A stretch of DNA of 64,000 bases from Cotesia glomerata (Eukaryota; Arthropoda; Insecta; Hymenoptera; Braconidae). A program made the translations under genes and the position numbers. The notes under the pieces were generated by a model. It was not told the DNA's origin. It made no database searches and saw only the letters and a program-made list of their open reading frames with translations. Shown here piece after piece: positions 22,414 to 33,936 of this stretch. The stretch spans positions 15,301,152 to 15,365,151 of the forward strand of contig NC_058160.1 of NCBI RefSeq assembly GCF_020080835.1. The letters run 5' to 3'. The number at the start of each line of letters is the position of its first letter. The stretch's first letter is position 1.

Positions 22414-23547
22414 ATGCAGACCAGCGACATCTCGCGGTCAACCTCTGACCTACCACGTGAGGCACCACTGATTGCTAAGCCGCGCTTAATTTTAAACATG
22501 GACAGCTTATCTACAAAAAAAAATCCGCCTGAGATCCTGCAGAAAAGAGGTCGTCATACTATCCAGCAACTTCTAGCTGAAGCCGCGAGCACCTGCACCC
22601 CGATTACTAATTTCACCAAAGAGGCCAAGAGGAAAAGAGAAAGTGACGACCAGTTACTTAAAGAAGGAGACGATCAACCTCAAAAGCTCGTAAAGAAAGG
22701 GGACGCGGTGACTGAGGCCGGTGGCGTCGACACAACAGAAACAGCCACCGCAGTCCAAATAGAGCCTTTAGATTCCTCCTGGACAATGGAACAAATATTA
22801 AAAGAGCTGAAGGACCTCCGGGTGGACCAGGAACTAAAGTACAAGGAAATCACTGGAAAACTGAACAACAAACTAGAAGACGATCAGATTGCCTTTGATA
22901 AAATCCAGAAGAATCTGAACACCCTCCAAGCTAAGTTACAAGCCTCTAAGACCAGTTTAGGCGAGCGCATTGAGAATCTAGAAAAGAACACCGTAAAAAA
23001 AGAAGAGCTCAAAAATATGAGTACTAATTTAACTCCGCAGCAAGATAGCGAAGTAATAGCTCAACTTAATAACAGAATCGACTTTCTCGAAAAAGAAAGT
23101 AAAAAAACAAAGATCTCAATCGTGGGTCTCTCGTTGTCAACAAACAATCACACGGAAGAGGTTAAGAACTTCCTCGAGTCCAAATTCGGCATCCAAATTC
23201 CTGTTATCATGATTACTGAATATACAAAGCGACTCATTGTTGATATTTACGACATAAACATTAAAAATCTCATTCTTCGATCCAAGAAAACCAAACTTCT
23301 CGGCACCAAGATTTTTACAGAGCCTGAAAGAACAGCCAAAGAGTGGGAAATTGACTAGAATGTCAGAACTCTCATCAAGCAATTAAAATCAGATTGCAAA
23401 ACCTGCACAAGAAAAGGGAACAAGGTTATGGTAGAAGATCTGATGTATACCTGGAACTCTGAAACAAGTAAAATGATCTCTCAGCTCAAAAAAGATCACG
23501 CTTGCTCCGTATTCCACGATCAGAACAGTAAATCTTCAAAAAACTAA
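22414..23547 (+). pseudogene. LINE ORF1 (coiled-coil RNA-binding protein), one UAG
   Basis: Begins at the first plausible ATG 22414 (an ATG at 22498 is an alternative). Lys/Glu-rich, with a long heptad region around residues 120-220 (LKDLRVDQELKYKEITGKL). The end has paired Cys (CKTCTRKG). A single TAG at 23356-23358 interrupts it (IDxNVRT), after which the same frame stays open to TAA 23545-23547. The stop looks like CAG changed to TAG. Would coat the LINE RNA. Confidence 0.75.
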
Positions 23548-23570
23548 ATAGCTCTGCCGGGGGAACTACT

Positions 23571-26500
23571 ACAATAAAAGTTATTTTCTGGAACTTACAC
23601 GGCTTCTCAAATCTGGAACCTAGTACATTAACTGGTGATGCAGATATTCTAGCAACTTGTGAAACCTGGGTGACTGTCCCATACACTCCTGGCTTTCTGA
23701 CGAACTTCAATTTATTCTGGGCTGAGGCACAAAGAGAACATTCAATAGGCAGACCAAGTGGTGGTCTTCTAACAGCAGTTAATAAAAGGCACTCTGTATT
23801 GTTGATTGGCGCATCACCATGGTGGATCTTTAATGAAATCAAGCTTGGAAATTCAATAGTCATACTTGGGTCTGTATACTTCCGTAAATGTTCAGGCCTT
23901 CATTACTTATTAGATATGTTACAGGATATTATTGACGACATCAGAACATCGCGTAATTTTGACATTTTCATTATTGGAGGCGACATGAACGCCAAAGTTG
24001 GTCTACTAAATCCCTGGCCAGCTGACCTCTTCACAGGATCTCAATTACATGACTTTTTTTGCACTACGGATGATACTACGTGTGAAAGAGGCCGGAGGAT
24101 CACAGATTTTATGGTCGAAAACGACTTTGTGCTCATTAATGGAAGGTCAATCAGTGACAGCCCTGCTCAACCAACGTATGACAACCTAGGATCATCAATC
24201 ATTGACCTTGTGTGGTCTGATATTTCTTCCTTGCATCTTTTAAAGAATCTTGAAGTTCTCCTAGAACCATCACTGTCTGACCATCACTCAGTCTGCCTAA
24301 GCATCTCACTGGAAGCCACTCTTCACACAGTAGAAGAGATGAAAACAAGAGATTCAAGACTCAGTAAAATTAAATGGTCTGAAAGTGCAGCTGACCAGTA
24401 CCGAGAACATTTATCAAACCGACTGACTTCTTTGGATGCTCTGACCCTCTCTACAGAGCAATTTCAGTCACTTCTACACGATCATATGTTATTTGCTGCT
24501 TCCAGTGCCAATCTGGTCGTAAGATTCGGCTCCTCTGCTCGCAACTGGACTTTCCGTAATCCCTGGTTTGATGCGAGTTCCAAGGTAGCACGATGTGAAC
24601 TACGAAAGGCTATGAAAAATTCAAAAAACGACAGAAATAACGCAAGTCTCAGGAGCGAAGTCACCCTCAACAAGAAAAAATACCGAGAAGTCTGTAATGC
24701 CAAGAAAAAAGACCATGTAGATTCCATCAAATCGGCGTTCGATAATGTTAAGGCACCGTCTGAGTTTTGGGCGGCCGTCAGAAAGTTCAGCTTTAAACAC
24801 GGCTCTAACTCGGAAATTTCTATCACCAACTGGAACAATTTTTACACAGCGATTCTCAAGCCAAGATCTATTACAGTATTTGTACCGTATAACTGTTCCA
24901 ATGAAATCTTGGATGCAGAAATCTCGACTGGAGAACTCAACCGGATACTAAACACACTAAAATCTGGTAAAGCTGCCGGTCCCAACTTACTAACTAATGA
25001 GCTGTTTAAGAACTTCCCAATACAACATAAAGAACTGTTAAGAGACTTATTTAATAGAGTGCTCATTGAAGAAAGAGTCCCGAAAAGCTGGGCAAAGATA
25101 TGGATGACGATGCTGCATAAAAAAGGAGACAAGAACGACCCAAATAACTACCGTGGGATTGCCCTTATCAATATAATCACCAAAATCTTCACCAATACCC
25201 TAAAGAAACGCTTGGACACATGGATGGATAAAGAGAATGCTCTGCCCGACTCTTAGATGGGCTTTAGAAAAGGCCGATGCTGCACGGATGCCATTTTCAC
25301 TCTTCGTAGTGCTATACAAATCCAATTCCGCCACAACGACGGCAGAGAATTCTTCGGAATCTTCGTTGACTTTCAAAGAGCGTTTGACACAGTTCCTCAT
25401 GCCCGCCTTTGGCAAAAACTCCAAGCCCTTGGGGTCAGCAGTAAGTTTATAACGACAATTAAATCTCTGTATGATCAAGCGTCGATGCAAGTAAGAACCA
25501 AGGATGAACTATCGGACGAATTTGAAGTCTCTAAAGGCGTATTGCAAGGCGAGTCATTAAGCCCAGATCTTTTTCTTTTATATTTGCATAATATAGAGGA
25601 TTTCTTCCGCTCCAAGGGCTTCTATGGGCTGGATATTAATGGTGTTATAGCTATTCTTTTGCTCCTGTATGCTAATGACACAGTTATCTTCGCTCACTCA
25701 CATATCGACCTCTTACGCAAACTCAGGGCGTTCGAAAAGTACTGCGACATAAATCAGCTAACGGTGAATAAAGCAAAGACAAAAATCTTAGTCTTCAAGG
25801 CAGCTGGGAGATTATGCGATTGTCCTAGTCGTTACAGAACCTACAAGCAATCTTGCCTGGAACTGGTCAAGAGTTATACCTACCTAGGGGTCGAAATTTC
25901 TACATCAACTAGGGGTCTCACAGCCTTGAACTCAGCCAATAATAAGGCCAGGTGTGCTGCAGGTGCGGCTTTGTCTTTGCTAGCAAAAGCCAAGTGTGAT
26001 TCATGGAGTGCACATATCAAGATTTACAACTCTATGGTCTCGTCAGTATTTTTATATGCTATTCCAGCCTGGGGTCTTTGGTATAGAAATTCATTGGAAC
26101 CTGCACAAACTTTCTTCTTCAAGAAGCTGTTCAAGCTGCCTAGAAACACGCCAGACTGGGCTGTGCGTCTGGAATTTGGTCTCGACCCAGTTGCGCTGAA
26201 GGCCATGAGCTATATTCTGAGCTGGACGATAAAAACCTTAAAAGCAAAGGACAGCTGTTTGCATAAAGTATGTCTGCTACGGCTTATCAACTTAGATAAA
26301 ACTCCACTGCATCATCACCTTACTACTGGGCAACTCAACTTAGAGACTTTCTGTTGGAATGCGACGCTCTAGATCTATTAGATTCTCTAGATCATCGGCT
26401 ATGGGAAGACAGAAGAGAAAATGTACTTAAAAAATATCAATCCATCCTATACAGCGCAGACATTACGGCTGCTCGGAACTCATCATCACTAAAATTCCCA

Positions 26501-26875
26501 CTCCAGCTATCAGACCCATTCACACAGGCTGGCTACCTGGCGTTAAAGCTCCCACTCAACTGCAAACGCTTGATAGCGCAACTGAGACTATCAAATAAGT
26601 TTAACTGCTTCCTAATAGTTAATAACTTTCGATCTAGCTTTAACAGGAACACTCTGTGTCAGCTATGCAACTTGAAAGAACCAGATACTGTCGAGCATCT
26701 TCTGGTTAGATGTCCATGCTTTGCAAGCTACAGATACCATTATTTACAAAACCTGATACGTAACGACGAATCTGCTTCCCATCTTTTATCTGTACCAGAT
26801 TCAAAAACGCTGTTTGCTATTGTCAACTTCATCACCAAGTCACTTCAACTTAGAGCCTGGGCTCTGTCATTATAA
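23571..26875 (+). pseudogene. LINE ORF2: endonuclease and reverse transcriptase
   Basis: Overlaps the end of ORF1 in the -1 frame. The APE-type endonuclease reads IKVIFWNLHGFSN, then IIGGDMNAK and the closing SLSDHHSV. RT blocks are LKSGKAAGPN, NNYRGIALIN, MGFRKGRCCTDA, VDFQRAFDTV, GVLQGESLSPDLF and LYANDTVIF. The active-site box is YAND where YADD is usual, so a catalytic Asp is lost. The C-terminal CCHC-like end is CQLCNLKEPDTVEHLLVRC. Lesions: TAG at 25254-25256 in place of the expected residue of PDSxMGFR, and a frameshift around 26305-26330, after which the frame that starts near 26318 carries the C-terminus to 26875. Confidence 0.9.
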
Positions 26876-27111
26876 TTGATATCCTCCTCGGTTAAGAGCT
26901 TTGTAATATAAATTTTATATATGTATCATTTTAATCACTGACCTTATTTTTTATATCTAATGTTCTACCAAATTGTACCAAATGTATCTATTTTTTCGCA
27001 AAGATCAATTTTGTAGTATTGTAAATTATATTGTAAAACTATTAAGTACCCCCCTTGCTAAAAACAAACTTTTAATTGTTTAATGCAATAAATAAATAAA
27101 TAAATAAATAA

Positions 27112-27129
27112 TAATTACTGTAAATTTAT
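27112..27129. repeat. LINE target-site duplication, 3' copy
   Basis: Same 18 bases as 22148-22165. Confidence 0.9.
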
Positions 27130-27178
27130 ATCCATATACTTCTAATGTCATCAAAAAAATTCATATTTAATCTTGTTA

Positions 27179-28088
27179 CACTGATAGAAGGATTTGTTTA
27201 TATTTAATAAGCTTTATTAACCGTTAATAAAGGATTTGTTAACATCATAGGGTTTAATAAATATTTATTAATGGTTAATAAATATTTATTAACTGTTAAC
27301 AATTATTTATTTAAAATCAAAAGCAAAAATAGCAATATTCTTTTGACAATTTTTATAACTCTACAGCTGGAATATATAATAATAATTAAATTCACCAAAT
27401 AAATCATCGTTTTTAATATTTTCAAATATAAAAAATAATTATAAACTGTAATAAAATTCAGTAGGTTACAGTAAACGTTATTATGAAATAATGTAATTCA
27501 TGTATATAATTTTTAAAGATGATTTTTGTTTATAAGCAATCTTCATATCATATGACATTGCAAGCGAAACAAATTCACTCAACAAAATATTTATTAACTG
27601 TTAAAAAATATTGGTTAAATACAAATAAATGCTTATTAATTATTAATAAATGTACTCTTTTCTCCTAAATAAATTAAATTATTAAATGGCTAGGTGCACG
27701 ATAGTGCTGCTTTCAATTTTCATGATTTTCCAATGTTAAATCAAACGGGGTAATTTAGTACCAGTGGCCGCCATTAGCGTTAAATCATGCTCTTCCCGTA
27801 AGATTTAGACGTAAAAAGGGTAGTCAGCGCCAGCCCTCCCCACCATATACTTCGCACCCTGCCAATGGCTGCGTTCAGGTTTACTAAGTTCTGAGCAGGG
27901 CTGACTTGATCTACCAAAAAAATTAATTTTAGAAACACTTAAATAAATATACCTTGCATTGTTTTATTATAGATTTAAAAAAAAAGTGATATAGTTATTT
28001 CAAGTTGTTGCTACAAGATATGCTCAGATCTGTTAAGAACTTAGTAAATTTGAACCCAGCCAATAGCTAATAAATCCTTCTATCAGTG
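27179..28088. mobile_element. Non-autonomous element with CACTGATAGAAGGATTT ends
   Basis: Ends CACTGATAGAAGGATTT at 27179 and its reverse complement up to 28088, with TA on both outer sides. The interior has repeated TAATAAATATTTATTAA words and a G+C-richer block at ~27690-27910. There is no coding frame. The ends and TA flanks suggest a mariner-like MITE, with low certainty. Confidence 0.7.
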
Positions 28089-28311
28089 TACTAATCTAAA
28101 CTTTACTAAACAGTCATCTTATTGGAAGCACATAAAACACTGAGCGTAAATACTTCTTCATTACTAATAATTTAATAATTTTAAATTATTCTAAATAATA
28201 ACACTCATGTAAACATTAAATTATCACGTAAACATATTTATATTTTTATTTGATACAGGTTAGAAACTTACAACTGTGCATGCGGTCAACTTCTGGTATT
28301 TTGAAAAATAG

Positions 28312-30079
28312 CAGGTTCCAGTAGATGACCGAAGTCATTTATTGATGGTACAACGGTGTTTTATTGTGCCAGTGTCTGACCGGTGGTTGAATTGGTATTT
28401 ATTTAATTATTTTTGTAAAATCTTATTGAAAGATTTGTTAAGAAACTATTAAAGACTACTTCCGAATTTAATTTGACAAGATTAACCTAATAACAAGACC
28501 CAATAACATTAACCTAATGGCAGTGAAAAATTTTCATGAATTATTTTCGATGTTCTAAAACTTTAATAATATTTGGAATACTTATTCATTGTAATGATTA
28601 TAACCCAGATAGCAAAATGACGTATTAAGTTATTCCGAATGAGCTCAGATTTCTGATTTGGACGTCAGAGTCTACGTCTAAAAGATGTCTTTAAGACCTT
28701 CTGAAGAGGTCGAATGTGCCGCTTATTGTAGACTTTAAGAACTCATCAAAACGAGCTCTTAAAGAGCTCTTTTTTGTGAACTCGCAAAAATGAATGATTT
28801 TTTATCTCTATACGCTATTATAATGATAACAATAATAAGAACACAACAAAAATATTATTAATAATAATAATAATAATAATAAAAGTAAATTATGAAAAAT
28901 AATTCAGAGTTTCATGAAGCACCGATGCTGATTTCGAATGTTTATCATTTTAGTTAGACCTAATATTGTCGGTTTAAAGAGAGAAAGTGAAAATCGCAAT
29001 TGCCGTAACTAAGATTCGAACCCGAGTCGCGCACGTGCTAGATCGATACCTAACCACCTACGCTGTTCAAACGATATGTCGTTACACATCTCATTATTCT
29101 TATAAGCTAAGTTTATATAGTGATGAAATGTCGCAATCATTGTCTATATTAATTATTCTATTTGATACTGTGTATCGATAGAGAAAAAGTAACTTTTACG
29201 AATATTTATATACTAAAAAATATTCAAAAGTCTACCTGTAATATTTTTTTAAATAGTCTCTATAAATTTTGTTTACTTTTCACAATATAAAATCTAATAG
29301 ATAAATTAATGAATATTAAAAATTCAACAATCATTAATAAGTATATAGTTATAAGATATCGTTAAATTCGAATAAAATGTTTAAAATTGATACATGCAAA
29401 GTACTCCTTAAATGTAGAAAGTTCACATAATTTTTTCAGATTAGAATCCAATTTTATTATTTTATCTAAATTAGTTTGATTACGAACCAGATTTTAACAT
29501 TATTGCCTATTACTTCATAATATAATTTAAAATTTTTGAAAAATTTAATTAACCTGGATTAAGAGAAATGAGTTAATCTATGCCAAGTGTATATCTATCT
29601 ATTAATCTATTAAAATTGTTTTAAATCATTTAATTCGAATTATTTTTAATCATTTTCAATTTAATTTCTCAATCAGGAAAGTAATAAATGAAAAATGAAC
29701 AAGATTTTGACAGCTTTATATTGAAAAAAAATTTGTGTTTTTGTTTATAATGTCTATAAGCTCATTATACGCAACTCAAAAAGAAGTCCAAAAAAGGGAC
29801 TCAGTTAGATGTCAGAAAATTGACTCCAAACTTATGAGTTTATTAAGAGCTCTTAGTTCTGACCTCGTAAAAAAGAGCTCCTTAAGACGTCACATTAGAA
29901 CTTCTATAAGAAGTTTTTTAAAAGACTTCATACTGAAATCTTTCTGACTTGGATGCTGACTGGGAAATTAATCAATAGTTAAAAATAAATTTCAGGGTCA
30001 TAAAAAATGCAGTTAAAAACAATTTTTGGACTTTTTTTTGTAAAAGCGGTCTACCGGTGTCCGGTCATCTACTGGAACA
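28312..30079. mobile_element. Possible composite element with GTTCCAGTAGATGACCG ends
   Basis: GTTCCAGTAGATGACCG at about 28314 and its reverse complement ending at about 30079. Between them lie a second pair of similar ends (CCCAGATAGCA near 28604, TGCTGACTGGG near 29963) and a tRNA-like relic. The nesting order is plausible but I found no clear duplications. Confidence 0.4.
28995..29075 (-). repeat. tRNA-derived SINE relic
   Basis: On the minus strand, CAGCGTAGGTGGTTAGG resembles a pol III A box and GGGTTCGAATC is a good B box ~30 bp later, as in tRNAs. The stems do not pair well, so this is a SINE head or tRNA relic rather than a working tRNA. Confidence 0.5.
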
Positions 30080-30086
30080 TTTACCC

Positions 30087-31065
30087 TACTTACTAATTTC
30101 ACAAGATTTTAGCATCCTTATTTCAATAAGATGACCTTCAATATTAAGTTGTTAATTAATAAATATTAGAGTGAATTTATTTATTGCATAGACACTTCTC
30201 ACAAAAATTAAGGGAGCAAGAAAAGAATCCACATTTTTAGGGGATTTTCAACAGTCTATAACTTGTAGAAAAATCGTCGAACCGTAAAAAAGTCTAAATT
30301 TAGCGCTCGGTATTTAGTTTTAAGATCTGAATTCCAAAAATTAAAAAAAAATTTTTAACTTCCTGCTAAAAAACTTAAAAATTTTCGAAAATCGGGAAGT
30401 TATTGGTTTTACTCCGTTTTTCGAAAGTTTTTATTAGATCTCAATGTTTTGAGGTCCTAGGAAGCTTTCCTGATTATTCCCGCGATGGTGTCTGTATGTC
30501 TGCATGCGTATGTGTGTGAGTGTTTGTATGTTAACCTCTCATAACTTTTGAACGGCTTAACCGATTCCATCGCGGTTGACACCATTCAAAAAAGCTTGGC
30601 CAAATTTAGATTATCAATACAATTTGAGTTGATTCAGACTAAAATAAACTACGAAAAAAAATTTTTCAAATATGGTCTTTTTGGAATAACTTTTAAACGG
30701 CTTTACTGATCGATTTCAAAAACTAATCAGCTTTTAACTTCAAAAAAGGCTGTTCGGCAGCCGAAATGGTAGTAGATTTCTCAAATGAAGAAAATTTATT
30801 TTTAATATAACAATATTAATACGAATAATGCATAACTTAATTAACACTTCGATTTTTTTAACGGTACGACGATTTTTCTACAAGTTGAAAATCTTGTTGA
30901 CAATCCCCTAAAAATTTGGATTTTTTTCTTGCTCGCTCAACTTTTGTGATGAGTATCCATGCAATAAATAAATTCACTATAATATTTATTATTTCAAAAC
31001 TTGATATTGAAGCTCATCTTATTGAAATAAGGGTGCTAAAATCTTGTGAAATTAATAAGTATTTT
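30087..31065. mobile_element. Foldback element, ~980 bp
   Basis: Arms 30087-30275 and about 30870-31065 are inverted copies (ACTTACTAATTTCACAAGAT against ATCTTGTGAAATTAATAAGT, and GGGGATTTTCAACA-type words further in). The middle holds a GT-rich word run near 30500 and no gene. Confidence 0.75.
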
Positions 31066-31697
31066 CAATATATTAAAATTTTTTATTCTGAGACGCATGC
31101 GCATAGTGGTCTCGCGCTCGCACTCCCAGATGAATAAATTTGTGTTTAGGGGATGTTTGGTCTCTCGAATTTGTCTGACTGATGAAATATAACTTTTTAG
31201 GGGAGAAAGGAGTCAATTTAACCACGGGGCAATTGAAACACTCGACTTAAAAAATCGAAAAAACGCTTCATGCTCCTCGAATTAGATTCTAATAAGTTAA
31301 ACTCGGATATAATCAAAATTTAAAATCATTGCGATTAGTAAATTTTGAAAAATTGAGATTTTTTTATTTTTAGGCATGTAAACTTTTTTTACGACTGGTG
31401 ATAAATTGTTTAATAACATTTCAAGTTTTGAATTAATTGATAAATCTTGAACTGCAGTAGTTGTATATACTTATACTTTATAATCCTCAACTTTGTTTAT
31501 AGTCATATAGTAGTTTATTTATTTATTAATTGCTATTAATTGTTTCAAAATTATATGGGGTCAATTGAACCAGCAGACCCGGGGACGATTGAACCATACG
31601 GAGAAGCATGGGACATGCGCGCGCATCTTGACTCTAAGTGAAAAATACACAGGGAAATAACCTAACAATTTGATGAACTGAATTTATAATGAAAATT
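31066..31697. other. Non-coding spacer
   Basis: AT-rich. GGGGCAATTGAA-like words recur at 31225, 31556 and 31582. No gene or boundary can be supported. Confidence 0.3.
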
Positions 31698-32589
31698 ATT
31701 TTGTATGATACTTTGTACTGATCTTGAAAGATCCTGAAGTTTTTGGAAAAGGTTTTTTTTTTCTTTAAAAATATGAATTTTTTAATTAAAAAAAAAATTT
31801 TTTGAATTTAAAAAAAAAATTTTTTTTTGTTTTTTGCAAATTTTAAATAAGATAAAGTTATGCAGATACATAATATTGTAATTTAGAGCATTTAAAAATA
31901 AAATGCACGACGTGGAAATATTAAATAATAAATTAATTTCAACTTTTTTTTATTTTTTTGGACATCATCTTGCATCTTTAAAATAAGTCATCCTTAACGC
32001 ATGATAGAATTTGTTAACTGTCCTTTTTTTATTTCATTTAAAGTTGTTGACGCCACTTGTCGTCTTATTGACATAGGAATAATTTGGAATTTGAGATTGA
32101 GAACTATTAATGTGCAGAAATTTGTAAGTAAATAAGTATTCGAAAAAACGAAAAAAAATTTATATTCTCATTAAATTATTTCTAATTTTTATAGAAAATT
32201 AATATCTATTTAAGTTATTTGAGGTTAAAAATTGTAATTGAAGTGACGAAACAAAAAAATATATCATGCGTTAAGAAAATAAAAAATTATGTCATGTATT
32301 AAGCCTAACTTTATTAAGATTATGTCTAAAAAATGCATAAAAGTTGAAATTAATTTGTTATTTAATATTTCCACGTCGTGCATATTATTTTTAAATGCTC
32401 TAAATTACAATATTATGTATTTGCATAACTTTATCTTATTTAAAATTTGCAAAAAACAAAAAAAAAATTTTTTTTTAATTTCAAAAAAATTTTTTTTTTA
32501 ATTAAAAAATTCATATTTTTGAAAGAAAAAAAAATCCTTCTCCAAAAACTTCAGGATCTTTTAAGATCAGTACAAGGTATCACACAAAA
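31698..32589. mobile_element. Foldback element, ~890 bp with ~320-bp arms
   Basis: TTTGTATGATACTTTGTACTG on the left pairs with the region ending CAGTACAAGGTATCACACAA. Pairing continues through a CACGACGTGGAAATATTAAAT-like stretch to an inner CTTAACGCATGATA near 32008, against 32262-32276. It is extremely A/T rich and has no gene. Confidence 0.8.
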
Positions 32590-32835
32590 AAAATTGAGCT
32601 AAAATTTTGATGGTGGTCTTCATTTTTGGACGATTTTCAAAAATTCAATATTTGACAAATTTGGTATTTTTCAAAATTTTTCTCCAAAATATTTTTTTTT
32701 TCAATAGCCTCAAGAGTCCCCTTTCGAACAAATAAAAGACCATTCATGTATCTATAATAGCATTCGAGATATTGCAAAATCAAAATTGAAAAAATGGAAA
32801 AATCGCTAAATTTTGAATTTGCATATCTTCCGATC

Positions 32836-32962
32836 AAAATTTTTTTATTTTTTTTCCTTTGGCAGAACTTTATTTTATGACAAATGAAAACTTCTGACCA
32901 AAATTCATCCAAATCAAAAGGGGTCGATTCCAACTATTGGTCGATTTGACATGGAATAACCC
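32836..32962. mobile_element. Half copy of the GGGTCATTCC element
   Basis: Closely matches the right half of 18469-18785: CCTTTGGCAGAACTT, then TCCAACTATTGGTCGATTTG, ending GGAATAACCC. Confidence 0.75.
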
Positions 32963-33016
32963 ATATATAAAAATCAGCCATACAAATTTAAGTTAAATAA
33001 CTCATATTTTTAGTTA

Positions 33017-33135
33017 CCTTTCTCACCTGGTACCTGCCCAGGTGTCACAGAGAAAGCTCCACAAGTACACAGGTATTTAAAGTATACTAAACACGACTAA
33101 GTCGTGAAGGTTTCATCCATGTGAAAATAAGCTAT
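33017..33135 (+). repeat. Dispersed repeat, left half (target of tnp2 element)
   Basis: Continues at 40590 after the inserted element. The whole is an inverted copy of 21781-21935. Confidence 0.85.
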
Positions 33136-33146
33136 CCCGGGAAAAA

Positions 33147-33805
33147 ATGATCAGACCTGTTCATGCCTGTTCATGTCTGATCAGGTCTGAAATTAGACCT
33201 GGTCAGGCCTGTTCATGTATGATCAGGCCTGAAGTTAGTCATGAGCATGCCTGTCCAGGCCTGTTCATGTCTGAAGCGTTAAAGACGCTCAGGCCTGATC
33301 AGACCTGTCCATGTCTGACCAGACCTGTCCATGCCTGATCAGACCTGTTCATGTCTGAAGCGTTAAAGACACTCAGGCCTGATCAGACCTGTCCATGCCT
33401 GACCAGACCTGTCCATGCCTGATCAGACCTGTTCATGTCTGAAGCGTTAAAGATGCTCAGGCCTGATCAGACCTGCCCATGCCTGTCCATGTTTGATCAG
33501 GCCTGTTCATGTCTGAAGCGTTAAAGACGCTCAGGCCTGATCAGACCTGTCCATGCCTGACCAGACCTGTCCATGCCTGATCAGACCTGTTCATGTCTAA
33601 AGCGTTAAAGACGCTCAGGCCTGATCAGATCTGTCCATGCCTGACCAGGCCTGTCCATGTTTGATCAGGCCTGTTCATGTCTGAAGCGTTAAATACGCTC
33701 AGGCCTGATCAGGCCTGTTCATGTCTGTTTATCTCAGAAACGTTAAATACGTTCAGGCCTGATCAGACCCGTTCATGTCTGATCAGGCCTGTTCATGTCT
33801 AGAAA
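33147..33805. repeat. Left subterminal array, 84-bp higher-order repeat
   Basis: Built of ~20-bp words GATCAGACCTGTCCATGCCT. A marker GCGTTAAAGAC recurs at 33276, 33360, 33444, 33518, 33602 and 33686, mostly 84 bp apart. Many words hold TCAGGCCTGA or TGATCA, both perfect palindromes. Confidence 0.92.
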
Positions 33806-33936
33806 AGCTATATTCACCCTACGGTAGGTTTTCAATGATTATCAAATTACTTTTATTTATTGAATAATAAAATATACTGTTTGTTGATAATTTACAAATT
33901 TATTGATCAAAATTATTGTACATACACTGAACATAT

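Larger units (their letters stand above)
22166..27111 (+). mobile_element. Full-length non-LTR retrotransposon (LINE)
   Basis: 4946 bp from GGGGGCGCTACTGTGC to a tail of (TAAA/AAAT) repeats at about 27087-27111, flanked by 17-18 bp duplications. ORF1 is coiled-coil; ORF2 has endonuclease, RT and a Cys/His end. The 5' leader is ~250 bp and the 3' UTR ~210 bp. Clade not settled: the layout fits the Jockey/CR1/I group. Both ORFs carry lesions, so this is a full-length but inactive copy. Confidence 0.93.

Noticed and set aside
33147..33800. CRISPR-like array of ~20-bp repeats
   Set aside because: Units are contiguous with no unique spacers, contain internal palindromes and lie at a transposon end in a eukaryote.
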